A stretch of DNA of 64,000 nt from Ideonella alba (GTDB taxonomy: Bacteria; Pseudomonadota; Gammaproteobacteria; Burkholderiales; Burkholderiaceae_C), in assembly GCF_018069875.1 (NCBI RefSeq), contig NZ_JAGQDF010000001.1, positions 248,001 to 312,000 of the forward strand. The letters run 5' to 3'. The position numbers and the translations under genes are program-made. Positions 26,417 through 35,040 of the stretch are shown here, one piece after another. Below the pieces are notes generated by a model. That model was not told the DNA's origin. It ran no database searches and saw only the letters and a list, made by a program, of their open reading frames with translations. How positions within the stretch are numbered: the stretch's first letter is position 1; the number at the start of each line of letters is the position of its first letter.

Positions 26417-28825
26417 TCAGCCGACGCAGGCGGGCGCCGGCGACGCCGCGGCGCGGCCGTGGAAGGCCACCGTCCGGTCCGGCCAGCGAGCCAGGTATTG
26501 GTCGATCAGGGCGCAGGCCTGGGCGCGCTGGCCGGCAAAGCTCAGCTCGGCCAGCGCATCCAGCAGCTGGTGCAGGGCCTGGTTCTCGCTGTCCACGACC
26601 AGCTCGGCCTGGGTGCGGTTGAGCTGGCGCTCGGCGAAGTCGCGCCGCAGCCGGGCGCCCACCCGGGACTCCAGCTGCTGCAGGCGCTGCTCGTCGAACA
26701 GGTCGTCATAGCGCAGGAACAGCACGTCGACGCCCGCGCGGTAGGCCTGCACCATGCGCCGGTAGGACTGGCGCCACACGGCCAGCGCGTCGTGCAGGCT
26801 GATGCGGAAATCCAGCAGGTAGGTGGCCACCTGGCATTCGCGCAGGATGCTGGCCGCGCTGACCGCCGGCGGGCGGTGGATCGACAGCACCAGCGCATCC
26901 GGCAGCTGTTCCAGCCAGGCCGGCAGCGTGATCGACATGCGAGGATCCTTCAGGCACAGCGGGCGGTCGCGCACGGCGTCGGCGATCTGGCGGCGGTGCT
27001 GGTCGTTCCAGGTGGCCGGCATGCCATCGTCGAAGCGGGCCAGCCACAGCTGGTGCGGCTCGAAGCCCTGCAGCAGGTGGCGGGTGGCGTCGGCGCCGTG
27101 CCGGGCCATGGCCGAGTGGACCTGGATGGACTCGTTGAGGTCGTTGATGTGCGCCGCCTCGAAGAAGCCCTTGGGGTTCGATACCTGCGGCTTGTACAGG
27201 TCGCGCGCATGGTGGTGGGTCTCGGGGCTGAACATGCCGGCCAGGCAGCTGGTGCCGCTGCGGCCGGAGCCGACGATCAGCACCGATCGCACCGGCGGCG
27301 GGGCCGCGGGCGCTGCCGCCGCTGCGGCCGGGGCTTCGGTCTGTGCCGGCGCCGGCAGCTGCACGCCCAGGGCCTGCAGCGGATGCCACAGCAGGGCGGC
27401 CGGCGGATCGGTCCAATCCGTGTCCTGCGCGTCCATGGCCAGCAGGGCGTCCCGGATCGCGGCGTCGCGCTCGGCCCGCGCCGGGTCGGCCGGCGACAGC
27501 ACCAGGGCGGCGCGGCGGATGTCGCGGTAGCTGGCCAGCGCGCGCAGGCTCAGCGTGCGCAGCAGGTTCGGTCGCCAGCCGGCGGCTGCCCAGGTGTCCA
27601 GCTCGCGGGCCAGCGCGCCGGCGGCGCGCGGCGTGGCCGGCCAGTAGGCGATGCCCCCAACCAGGCCGGGCGCCGCCGCGGCGGCGATCTCGTCGGTGAA
27701 GCCGCTGTCGGTCTCGGGCGCCAGCAGCAGGTCCACGGCCTCGTCGGCCTGGTCGGGCTGCGGCACATGCTGGTGCAGGTCGGGACAGGCCAGGGCCAGG
27801 CCGTCGCGCCAGAGCGGCGGGCCGATGACGATGGCCCGGCGGGCGTCGGTGGCGCCGACCAGGTCGCGCAAGGGGGCCAGGTCCAGGCGCTGGCCCTCGG
27901 CCTCGGTCCGGGTGGGAGCCGGGGGATCGGGCCAGCCCAGCCCGGCGCTCAGGCGCGCCACGGCGTCCGAGCGCAGGCAGCGGGCGTGGCGGATCAGCGG
28001 CGGGTCGCCGGGCAGCGGGTCGGCCTGGCAGGGCGCGTCGGCGCCTTCGCCGGCGGTGGCCAGCGCGATCACGTCGGCGGTCTCCAGCGCCTGCCCGGTG
28101 ACCAGGCGGTCCAGCCAGCGGCGCCAGCCGAACTGCGCCCGCGGCAACGCATGGGCGCCACTGCGCGCCCGATGGACCTGCCAGGCATGCAGGATGCTGG
28201 CCGCCACCTGGCCGCGATGGCGCGCCGGATAGCAGGCCAGCGTGGCCGAGGTGCACTGGTACAGCGGCAGCGGCTGCTCGTCGAGCACCGGCGTCTGGCC
28301 GGGGCCGCCCAGCCCCAGGCGGGCGTCGTCTTCGCTGCGGCGGCGCAGCACGGCCGGTGCCGGTGGCGACAGGGGCTGGCTGAGCCGCATCGGCAGCTCG
28401 GCCGGGTGGCTCGGGCCGCCGTCCCGGGCGGCGCGCGCGGCGTCGGGCACATGGCCGTGGCGCTCCAGCACCGCACCGGCGCCGGGGGGCAGTGCGGCCA
28501 GCTCGGCCTCCATCGAGGCGCGGTCGGTGCAGCGGATGAACTGGTCCAGCGTCAGCAGGAAGACCAGCTCCGGATTGAAGGTGGGCGCCACCATCCGGTA
28601 GGTGCGCGTGCACTGCTCGGCGTCGGACTGGCCCAGCGCCGGTGCGTCGACGATCAGCAGGGGCAGGCCTTCGGCGCGCAGCGCCTCGAGGACCTCGCGG
28701 GTGCCGTCGAACGAGCCCTGGTCGATGACGACCAGCAGGTCGGTCAGCGGGGCGTGGTGGCGGACCCAGGCCTCGGCGATGTCGGCATCGTTGCGGGCAA
28801 TGGCAAGCAGGGCGGTGTTCATCAT
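26417..28825 (-). CDS. Large two-part protein: GT-A-like N-terminus and sulfotransferase-like C-terminus
   Basis: An 802-residue protein. Residues 1-100 look like a GT2-type fold (LLAIARNDADIAEAWVRHHA, VVIDQGSFDGTREVL), but the expected DXD position reads LTLDQFI, so catalysis is uncertain. The middle (about 120-500) is Pro/Ala-rich and unrecognised. From about residue 512 a P-loop sulfotransferase domain begins: VLIVGSGRSGTSCLAGMF fits the 5'-phosphosulfate loop, and LCLKDPRMSITLP, IHRPPAVSAAS and FLRYDDLFDE follow as in bacterial sulfotransferases. The start at 28825 (ATGATG) lacks a clear ribosome site. It may add sulfate to a glycan built by its neighbours. Confidence 0.75.
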   Translation of the reverse strand: MMNTALLAIARNDADIAEAWVRHHAPLTDLLVVIDQGSFDGTREVLEALRAEGLPLLIVDAPALGQSDAEQCTRTYRMVAPTFNPELVFLLTLDQFIRCTDRASMEAELAALPPGAGAVLERHGHVPDAARAARDGGPSHPAELPMRLSQPLSPPAPAVLRRRSEDDARLGLGGPGQTPVLDEQPLPLYQCTSATLACYPARHRGQVAASILHAWQVHRARSGAHALPRAQFGWRRWLDRLVTGQALETADVIALATAGEGADAPCQADPLPGDPPLIRHARCLRSDAVARLSAGLGWPDPPAPTRTEAEGQRLDLAPLRDLVGATDARRAIVIGPPLWRDGLALACPDLHQHVPQPDQADEAVDLLLAPETDSGFTDEIAAAAAPGLVGGIAYWPATPRAAGALARELDTWAAAGWRPNLLRTLSLRALASYRDIRRAALVLSPADPARAERDAAIRDALLAMDAQDTDWTDPPAALLWHPLQALGVQLPAPAQTEAPAAAAAAPAAPPPVRSVLIVGSGRSGTSCLAGMFSPETHHHARDLYKPQVSNPKGFFEAAHINDLNESIQVHSAMARHGADATRHLLQGFEPHQLWLARFDDGMPATWNDQHRRQIADAVRDRPLCLKDPRMSITLPAWLEQLPDALVLSIHRPPAVSAASILRECQVATYLLDFRISLHDALAVWRQSYRRMVQAYRAGVDVLFLRYDDLFDEQRLQQLESRVGARLRRDFAERQLNRTQAELVVDSENQALHQLLDALAELSFAGQRAQACALIDQYLARWPDRTVAFHGRAAASPAPACVG

Positions 28826-28841
28826 GGGATGCAGGTCAGGG

Positions 28842-29726
28842 TCACACCGCCGACGGGGCGCGGCGGTGGTCGATGATGGGCGAGCGGCGCAGCGTGGGTG
28901 CGCTGCCGCGCTGGTCCGGGGCGCGCAGGTCCAGCGCGGCCGGCGGCGGCGCCAGGCTGCGCGTGAAGTGCTGCAGGAAGACCTCGCCGATCGGCAGCGG
29001 CTCGGCCACGGCGCAGGCATAGCCGGCGGCCAGCAGGCCCAGGAAGGTCTCGCGGCTGTCGTCGAACAGGGCGACGCGCTGGCCGCGCAGGCCCAGGCCG
29101 CCCCAGCTCAGCGCTGCCTCGTGCTGCGGGCCGTCCTCAGCCAGGACGGCGGGCCAGTCGGGCTCGGCGAATTCCTCGTCGGCCGGGGCGCTGGTGCGCA
29201 GGGCCTGGACCGCGTCCAGCACCGCGGCACCGGCCTGCGGCACGTCCTGGCAGGCCGGCAGCAGCCGCGCCAGCGCGTTGCGCGAGGGCATGGCCTGCAT
29301 CAGCGGCAGCAGGCGGCGCAGCGCCGCCGTGCCGAAGGCCAGCACCGCGCTGTCGAGGCGGCTGGTGTGGCGGTAGACGAAGCAGGGGTTGTGCAGCGTG
29401 GTGGCGTCGGCGAAGTGGCTGTTCCAGGCCAGCCCGGGCTGGCACAGCGACAGGCCGTGCTGGCGCATCAGCCGCAGGCATTCGGCCACGGCCACGGCCT
29501 GGATCTCGATGTCGTCGTCCCAGGCCATGACCTGGGGCGCGTCCTGCCACAGCGCCGCATGGGCCGCCAGGAAGGCGACGCGCTCGGCCCAGGGCCGGTC
29601 GGCGGACAGCGGCCGGTCCATGCGCACGATGCGCCAGGCGGGCGCACCGGCGGGGGCGTCGCCGATCGGCTCGCGCCCTTGCGGGCCCAGCAGGATGACG
29701 GCAGGCGCCGTGCTTGAGGTGCTCAC
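28842..29726 (-). CDS. DUF707-like putative glycosyltransferase (copy b, diverged)
   Basis: A 294-residue protein whose central part matches the DUF707-like protein at 24735: MAWDDDIEIQAVAVAECL against LPDDDLACTPQAIDRLF, then LCQPGLAWNSHFADATTLHN, and an LRRLLPLMQAM helix. The N-terminal third is shorter and the C-terminal third unrelated. Start GTG (29726), with GGAGGG eight bases before. It follows the second GT2 gene, so the GT2-DUF707 pairing is the same as in the plus-strand pair. The acidic DDD is kept; the substrate is unknown. Confidence 0.7.
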   Translation of the reverse strand: MSTSSTAPAVILLGPQGREPIGDAPAGAPAWRIVRMDRPLSADRPWAERVAFLAAHAALWQDAPQVMAWDDDIEIQAVAVAECLRLMRQHGLSLCQPGLAWNSHFADATTLHNPCFVYRHTSRLDSAVLAFGTAALRRLLPLMQAMPSRNALARLLPACQDVPQAGAAVLDAVQALRTSAPADEEFAEPDWPAVLAEDGPQHEAALSWGGLGLRGQRVALFDDSRETFLGLLAAGYACAVAEPLPIGEVFLQHFTRSLAPPPAALDLRAPDQRGSAPTLRRSPIIDHRRAPSAV

Positions 29727-29747
29727 TGGACTACCCTCCGCACTGCG

Positions 29748-29786
29748 TGCTCCGGGATTCGCGCTTGGGAGCGGCCCGGCGCGCTC
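29748..29786 (+). repeat. Fragment of the dispersed intergenic repeat (copy D)
   Basis: CGCTTGGGAGCGGCCCGGCG here is almost the same as CCTTGGGAGCGGCCCGGCGG upstream of fliM (copy C). It lies in the short gap between the two island genes. Confidence 0.5.
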
Positions 29787-30549
29787 ATGCGACCTCCTGA
29801 GGCTGGTTGAAGCGCACGCGGCTGGCGGCGAGGCGGTCGACGATCTGCCGGTCGCGCTCGTCCAGCGCGTGCCACCAGCGCGTGGTGTCGGCCAGGTCGA
29901 TCGTGGACTTGGCGTAGTCGGGCACCGGCTCGCCCACCGCGCGGAACACGAAGGCCCAGGTGCACAGGTAGTTCACCGTCACCCGCGGGTTGCGGGCGCT
30001 GCGCAGGCCCTGGGCGCGCAGGCTGCCGGCGTAGATGCGGTCGCCCACCACCGACAGCGGCTTGGGCATCACGCCCCACTGCCCGAGCGTGTGGAAGCTG
30101 CCGGGCAGCAGGAAGAAGCAGTTGGTGTCGATGTGGCTGCCGTCGCGGTCGTCCTGGGTCAGGAAGGGCAGCACGCTGCCGTCGTCGCGTGTCAGGCGGC
30201 GGCTGGCCACCACATAGTCCAGCTCCTGCGGCGACTGCGCGGCCACGGCCAGGCAGCTCGACACATGGTCGGGCTCCAGCCAGTTGTCGGCATCGACAAA
30301 GGCAATCGCGTCAAAGCCCTCGCTGGCGGCCAGGATCCCGCCGATCGATCGCGGCGTGTTGCCGAAGTCGCCATGCGCACATCCCAGGCGCAGGTGGCGC
30401 ACCGGCTGAGCGTCGATCCAGTCCTGCGGGTGGCCGTCGGAGACGACGAAGTGCGTGACCGGCAGGTCCTGCGCGGCGACCGAGCGCAGACAGCGCTCGA
30501 GCATGGTCCTCGGCTCCTTGTAGTACGGAGTCACGATGGCGGTCTTCAT
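29785..30549 (-). CDS. GT2-family glycosyltransferase (copy b)
   Basis: A 254-residue GT-A glycosyltransferase, closely similar to copy a at 23963: AIVTPYYKEPRTMLERCL, SDGHPQDWIDAQPVRHLRLG, FVDADNWLEPDHVSSCLAV (with the DXD motif), DGSHIDTNCFFLLPGSFHTL, and VNYLCTWAFVFRAVGEPVPD. The start at 30549 is well fixed by CGAGGAGAACCGG before the ATG. It precedes the DUF707-like copy b. Together with copy a, the similarity suggests an old duplication followed by inversion. The sugar donor is unknown. Confidence 0.85.
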   Translation of the reverse strand: MKTAIVTPYYKEPRTMLERCLRSVAAQDLPVTHFVVSDGHPQDWIDAQPVRHLRLGCAHGDFGNTPRSIGGILAASEGFDAIAFVDADNWLEPDHVSSCLAVAAQSPQELDYVVASRRLTRDDGSVLPFLTQDDRDGSHIDTNCFFLLPGSFHTLGQWGVMPKPLSVVGDRIYAGSLRAQGLRSARNPRVTVNYLCTWAFVFRAVGEPVPDYAKSTIDLADTTRWWHALDERDRQIVDRLAASRVRFNQPQEVA

Positions 30550-30649
30550 CCGGTTCTCCTCGCGGCGCAATGCCGCCATGGTGCAGGCGGACCGGGCGGC
30601 ACGAAGCCCGGAAGTAGCGCCGGATCCCGGCGTCTTTCCGGGGTGGGGC

Positions 30650-32560
30650 TCAGACCGCCGGCTGCGCTGCCAGCGGCGCCGGGGGCAGCCCGGCCAGGGC
30701 GCGCTCGGCCATGCGCTCCAGCAGCGCTTCCCAGTCGCGCACGAAACGGTCGGTGTCGAACAGCGGCAGCGACAGGCGGCGCGTTTCCAGGTGCTGCTTC
30801 AGCGCGGCCAGCTCGGCGGGCGACTGCGCCAGCGCCGTGGCCTGGCGGACATAGGCGTCTTCGTCGGCGCAGGCCAGTTGCGGCAGCGCGCAGGCATGGA
30901 CCAGGCTGGCGGCCACGCGCGAGGCGAAGGTGGGCCCCGGCACGGTCAGCACCGGCACGCCGGCCCACAAGGCTTCGCTGGCGGTGGTGTGGGCGTTGCA
31001 GGGCCAGGTGTCCAGGAACAGATCGGCGGCGCGCAGCCGGGCGATGTGCTCGGCCAGGCCCAGCTTGGGCGCCCAGAACACCCGCTCGGCGGGCACGCCG
31101 CGCTGGCCCAGCTCGCGCGTCAGCACCTCGCGCGCGTGCGGATCCCAGGCCAGCATCCACAGCACCGCGCGCGGCGCGCCGTGCAGGATGCGGGCCCACA
31201 GGTCCAGCATGTGCGGAGACATCTTGTAGGTCTGGTTGAAGCAGCACAGCACGGCTGCGTCCTCGGGCAGTCCCAGCTCGGCGCGCGAGGGCGCCGGCGG
31301 CAGCGCACGTTGGCGGTCGTTGGGCTGGTAGCTGTGCGGCAGCTGGGCGATCTGCTCGCTGTACTGCGGGGCATGGTCCAGCGGCGTGACCACCGGGTCG
31401 CCCACCATGTAGTCGATGAAGTCGGCGCCGGTGGTGGCCGGGTAGCCCAGCCAGGCCAGCTGCACCGGCGCCGGCCGGTAGGCCAGCAGCTCGAAGCGGC
31501 TGCCGCGGGTGTGGCCCTTGAGGTCGACCAGCAGGTCGATGCCGTCGTCGCGGATGCGCTGGGCGATCGCCCTGTGGCCCAGCAGCGAGACATCGACGAA
31601 GTGCTCGCAGGCGCTGCGCACCCGCTGCTCCAGGGCGGTGCCGTCGCTCTGGCTGTGGGAATACAGCGTGACCTCGAAGCGCTCGCGGTCGCGGCGCTCC
31701 AGCACCTCGGCCATCAGCGCGGCGGTGGCGTGCTGGTGGAAGTCACTGGACAGGTAGCCCAGGCGCAGCGGGCCGGGCCGGCGCGGGCCGGGCGGCGGCA
31801 GCGGGCGGATGTGCTCGGTCAGGCCGCGGGCGCGCAGGGCCCCCATGCGGCGCTGCTGCGCCGGGGTGGCTTCCACCGCCAGCAGGGCGAAGGGCGAGAG
31901 CAGCTGGCCCAGCGCCAGGTCGGCGCCGTCCATGGCCTGCAGCAGGGCCGCGGTGTCGGTGTCCAGCGTGGCCCAGTCGCAGGTCTGGCGCTGTTCGTGC
32001 ACCAGCAGTGACAGCGCCAGCGCGCGCACCGTGGGGTCGTCCAGCGCGATCGCGGTGCGGAAGCACTGCACGCCTTCGTGGCGCAGGCCCAGGTGCATGA
32101 AACTCAGTCCCAGGCGGTAATGCGCCAGCGGGGCGTCGATCTTCAGGGCCAGCGCCTGGAAGAAGGCCTGGACCGCGTCGGCATGGCGGCCGGCCAGCAG
32201 CAGCGCGTTGCCATGGGCGTTGTGCCAGTCGTGGTCGCGCGGGCTGTCGGGCGGCAGGGCATCGAAGACCTCGGCCGCCTCGGCTGGGCGGTGCGCCTGC
32301 ACCAGGGCGTCGGCCAGCAGGCGGCGGGCCAGCGGCTGGGCGGGGTCGGCGGCCACGGCTTCCCGGCCGGCGGCGATTGCGGCGTCCAGCTGGCGCAGAC
32401 CCAGGCGGGCGCGGGTCAGGTTCATCCACAGCAGCGCATCGGCCGGGGCCAGGCGGGTGCCGCGTTCGAACTCGGCGGCGGCCTGGGACCAGGCCTGGGC
32501 GCGCATGGCGGCCAGGCCGGCGCGACGGTGCGCCTCGGCGCGGTGGGCGGAATGCTTCAT
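30650..32560 (-). CDS. TPR-OGT protein (SPINDLY / GT41-like O-glycosyltransferase)
   Basis: A 636-residue protein. Residues about 5-190 form TPR repeats (RRAGLAAMRAQAWSQAAAEF and NAHGNALLLAGRHADAVQAF are two). The C-terminal half is a GT41-type catalytic region: LRLGYLSSDFHQHATAALMA, LDLWARILHGAPRAVLWML, LFLDTWPCNAHTTASEALWA and GVPVLTVPGPTFASRVAASL. Such proteins put GlcNAc or related sugars on Ser/Thr of proteins. The ATG at 32560 is used because it starts the TPR region, though its ribosome site is weak. Its place next to the flagellin genes suggests flagellin as substrate, by inference only. Confidence 0.85.
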   Translation of the reverse strand: MKHSAHRAEAHRRAGLAAMRAQAWSQAAAEFERGTRLAPADALLWMNLTRARLGLRQLDAAIAAGREAVAADPAQPLARRLLADALVQAHRPAEAAEVFDALPPDSPRDHDWHNAHGNALLLAGRHADAVQAFFQALALKIDAPLAHYRLGLSFMHLGLRHEGVQCFRTAIALDDPTVRALALSLLVHEQRQTCDWATLDTDTAALLQAMDGADLALGQLLSPFALLAVEATPAQQRRMGALRARGLTEHIRPLPPPGPRRPGPLRLGYLSSDFHQHATAALMAEVLERRDRERFEVTLYSHSQSDGTALEQRVRSACEHFVDVSLLGHRAIAQRIRDDGIDLLVDLKGHTRGSRFELLAYRPAPVQLAWLGYPATTGADFIDYMVGDPVVTPLDHAPQYSEQIAQLPHSYQPNDRQRALPPAPSRAELGLPEDAAVLCCFNQTYKMSPHMLDLWARILHGAPRAVLWMLAWDPHAREVLTRELGQRGVPAERVFWAPKLGLAEHIARLRAADLFLDTWPCNAHTTASEALWAGVPVLTVPGPTFASRVAASLVHACALPQLACADEDAYVRQATALAQSPAELAALKQHLETRRLSLPLFDTDRFVRDWEALLERMAERALAGLPPAPLAAQPAV

Positions 32561-32627
32561 GCCACCGCACTGTAGGCAGCGCGGACCGGGGTGTGGCCCG
32601 GATGAGACGGCCAAAACGGCCGCGTTT

Positions 32628-33626
32628 TCAGCCCAGCAGCTCGTGCAGCAGGCGCAGGTTGCGCTCCGCCAGGTGGCTGCCGCGGCCGGCCACCGCGCCT
32701 TCCAGGTCGGGGCGCTCGCCGATCGCCAGGCAGCGCTGCCAGGCGGCCTCGATCAATGGCACCAGCTCGCCAGAGCGCGCCGGTTCCTGCGCGGCCCAGT
32801 CGAGCAGCAGGTCGCCCAGTGCGAAGAAGAAATCAGGCGAATCGGCCCAGCGCGCCAGTTCGGCCTCGGCCAGCTGCATGGCCTGGCCGTGCCGGCCGAG
32901 GCATTTCATCGCATGCAGGCGGCGCACCGCCAGGTCATGCCGCCAGGCCTGCTCACCGGGCTGGCGCGCGGCCTGGTCGAAGTCGGCCACCGCCTCGGCC
33001 CAGCGGCCGTAGACGTCATGGTCCTTGCCCCGCTGGTACCAGAGGTAGGCATCGTCGGGGTCGGCGGCCAGCGCCTGGTCCAGCAGCCGGGCGTTGCGGC
33101 CGGCCTTGCGGGCCAGGGCCTCGCCCTGGTAGCCGTCGTGGCCCAGCTGCAGTGCCAGCCGGCGCACCGGCAGCGCGTGTTGCGGCTGTTCATGCACCCG
33201 GCCGGCATAGCGCACCGGGCCGGGCAGCACCCGGCTGATCCAGCTGGGCACGCTGCCGGCGTCGCCGTCCTGCTGGCTGTCCACACGCACCTGGCCCACA
33301 AAGTCCGGCCGCTGCCGGCGCAGCGCGGCCAGCACCTCGGCGCCGCTGATCAGCCACTCGTCGGCATCGACCACCAGGTGCCAGTCCGCCGCGGCCAGGT
33401 CCAGCGCGGCGTTGCGGGCGGCCGAGAAGTCGTCCACCCAGGCGAAGTGCGCCACACGCGCACCGGCGGCGCGGGCGATGGCGGGGGTGGCGTCGTCGGA
33501 GCCGGTGTCCAGCACCAGGCAGTCGTCGACATGCGGGCGCAGGCTGTCGATCGCGCGGCGCAGGCAGCGGGCTTCGTTGCGCGCAATCATCACCAGCGCG
33601 ATGCGCGCGTGCGTATCGGTCGTCAT
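32628..33626 (-). CDS. GT2 glycosyltransferase fused to TPR helices
   Basis: A 332-residue protein. The N-terminal GT2 domain (about 6-150) shows VMIARNEARCLRRAIDSL, VLDTGSDDATPAIARAAGA, FSAARNAALDLA and the metal-binding VVDADEWLI. From about 190 a TPR-like helical region follows (DDAYLWYQRGKDHDVYGRW, HDLAVRRLHAMKCLGRHG). This architecture is common in surface or protein glycosylation loci. It lies 67 bases upstream of the TPR-OGT gene, both on the minus strand. The start at 33626 begins the GT2 fold. Confidence 0.83.
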   Translation of the reverse strand: MTTDTHARIALVMIARNEARCLRRAIDSLRPHVDDCLVLDTGSDDATPAIARAAGARVAHFAWVDDFSAARNAALDLAAADWHLVVDADEWLISGAEVLAALRRQRPDFVGQVRVDSQQDGDAGSVPSWISRVLPGPVRYAGRVHEQPQHALPVRRLALQLGHDGYQGEALARKAGRNARLLDQALAADPDDAYLWYQRGKDHDVYGRWAEAVADFDQAARQPGEQAWRHDLAVRRLHAMKCLGRHGQAMQLAEAELARWADSPDFFFALGDLLLDWAAQEPARSGELVPLIEAAWQRCLAIGERPDLEGAVAGRGSHLAERNLRLLHELLG

Positions 33627-33751
33627 CCGGCGGACCTTAGGCCTCCAGTGGGGCGGCCGATGCGCCGAAAAGAAGGGCTCGGGGAGGGCAGATCGCCGCC
33701 TGGCAGAACTTGAGGCCCGGCGGTCGATTGAAAAAAGATGTGAATCGGCCT

Positions 33752-33778
33752 CAAGTCCGGCGATCGACCCTCCGAAAT
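33752..33778 (+). promoter_or_regulatory. Possible sigma-28 promoter of flagellin 1
   Basis: CAAG, 15 bases, TCCGAAAT. The spacing and CAAG match the clearer promoter before flagellin 2; the -10 is a poorer match to GCCGATAA. The start codon lies about 90 bases downstream. Confidence 0.45.
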
Positions 33779-33866
33779 GCATCTCACGGCCCCAATCACT
33801 GTCCTGCGGGGGCGAATCCAAGGGTCCCAAGGGCCCGTATCTCGAACCCGTTGAAGGAGTCTCATC

Positions 33867-34712
33867 ATGTCTGCAACGATCAACACCAACATCGCTTCGC
33901 TCAATGCCCAGCGCAATCTGAATGGCTCGCAAAGCTCGCTGGCCACCTCGATGCAGCGCCTGTCTTCCGGCCTGCGCATCAACTCGGCCAAGGACGACGC
34001 CGCCGGCCTGGCGATCGCCGAACGCATGAACGCCCAGGTGCGTGGCATGAACGTGGCCATCCGCAACGCCAACGACGGCATCTCGATGTCGCAGACGGCC
34101 GAAGGCGCGCTGTCCAAGGTCGGCGACGCACTGCAGCGCATGCGTGAACTGGCGGTGCAGGCCCGCAACGCCACCAACTCCAGCTCGGACAAGAACTCGC
34201 TGGACAAGGAGTTCAAGCAGCTGCAGTCGGAAATCACCCGCGTGCTGGGTGGCACCAGCTTCAACGGCACCAAGATGCTGGGCGCCAACGCCACCGCCAT
34301 GACCTTCCAGGTCGGCGCCAACACCAGCACCGACGATTCGGTCACGATCACCACCACCGACCTGACGGGCGACACCTCGATCACCGCGGTCACCGGCGGC
34401 ACGGCGACGATCGACTCGACCGCCACGGCCGGTGCCATCGCCACGGTGATCGACGACCTGGACGCCGCGATCGACACGATCAACGACCAGCGCGCCACCT
34501 TCGGTGCCTCGCAGAGCCGCTTCGAAGCGATCATCTCCAGCCTGCAGCAGGGCGTGGAGGCCCAGAGCGCCGCCCGCAGCCGCATCATGGATGCCGACTA
34601 CGCCCAGGAAACGGCCAACATGAGCCGGGCCCAGATCCTGCAGCAGGCCGGTACCGCGATGGTCGCGCAGGCCAACCAGCTGCCCAGCACCGTCCTGTCG
34701 CTGCTTCGATGA
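33867..34712 (+). CDS. Flagellin 1
   Basis: A 281-residue flagellin with complete D0 and D1 ends and almost no D2/D3 variable region. The N-terminus reads NTNIASLNAQRNLNGSQSSL and LSSGLRINSAKDDAAGLAIA; the C-terminal helix has RSRIMDADYAQETANMSRAQ and ends LPSTVLSLLR. It is exported by the flagellar type III apparatus and polymerises as the filament. Ribosome site GAAGGAG. Bases 34002-34249 are identical to 35176-35423 in flagellin 2. Ser/Thr-rich segments in the middle (TTTDLTGDTSIT) could carry O-linked sugar. Confidence 0.96.
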   Translation: MSATINTNIASLNAQRNLNGSQSSLATSMQRLSSGLRINSAKDDAAGLAIAERMNAQVRGMNVAIRNANDGISMSQTAEGALSKVGDALQRMRELAVQARNATNSSSDKNSLDKEFKQLQSEITRVLGGTSFNGTKMLGANATAMTFQVGANTSTDDSVTITTTDLTGDTSITAVTGGTATIDSTATAGAIATVIDDLDAAIDTINDQRATFGASQSRFEAIISSLQQGVEAQSAARSRIMDADYAQETANMSRAQILQQAGTAMVAQANQLPSTVLSLLR

Positions 34713-34717
34713 CGCTG

Positions 34718-34746
34718 GCCTGGCATCCCTGAACCGGGTGCCAGGC
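34718..34746 (+). terminator. Hairpin after flagellin 1
   Basis: An 11-bp stem with one G-T pair, GCCTGGCATCC and GGGTGCCAGGC, and a 7-base loop, six bases after the stop codon. No T-run follows, so termination may be partial, or the structure may stabilise the flagellin mRNA. Confidence 0.5.
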
Positions 34747-34843
34747 GGCGGGGCAAACGTCCCGGGTTAGCCCCGGCGACCGACGGCTCCCACCAGGAAG
34801 GCTCCCGCAAGGGGCCTTCCACAGCTTTTTGTAAAGACACCCT

Positions 34844-34870
34844 CAAGTTCCGAGAAGACGGCACCGATAC
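34844..34870 (+). promoter_or_regulatory. Sigma-28-like promoter of flagellin 2
   Basis: CAAG, 15 bases, ACCGATAC; six of eight -10 bases match GCCGATAA. It lies 170 bases upstream of the flagellin 2 start, inside the 328-base gap 34713-35040, which otherwise holds a hairpin and an untranslated leader whose last 20 bases resemble the leader of flagellin 1. Confidence 0.65.
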
Positions 34871-35040
34871 CCAGTCCAACGGGATCTGATTCAACAGGTT
34901 CCGCGGTCCGGTGAGATGGCCAAGGGTCAGGCAAAGCCGCAAGGCAGCGCCCGATCGGAGGAGCACCTGGCGCTGGGCGTATCGACTGACGCGCCGGTGC
35001 TTTACCGGAGACTTCTGGAACCCCTTGTAGGAGTGTCATC

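Noticed and set aside
26234-28876. 880-codon plus-strand frame over the sulfotransferase fusion gene
   Set aside because: Antisense shadow; the minus-strand protein has a clear P-loop and sulfotransferase motifs.
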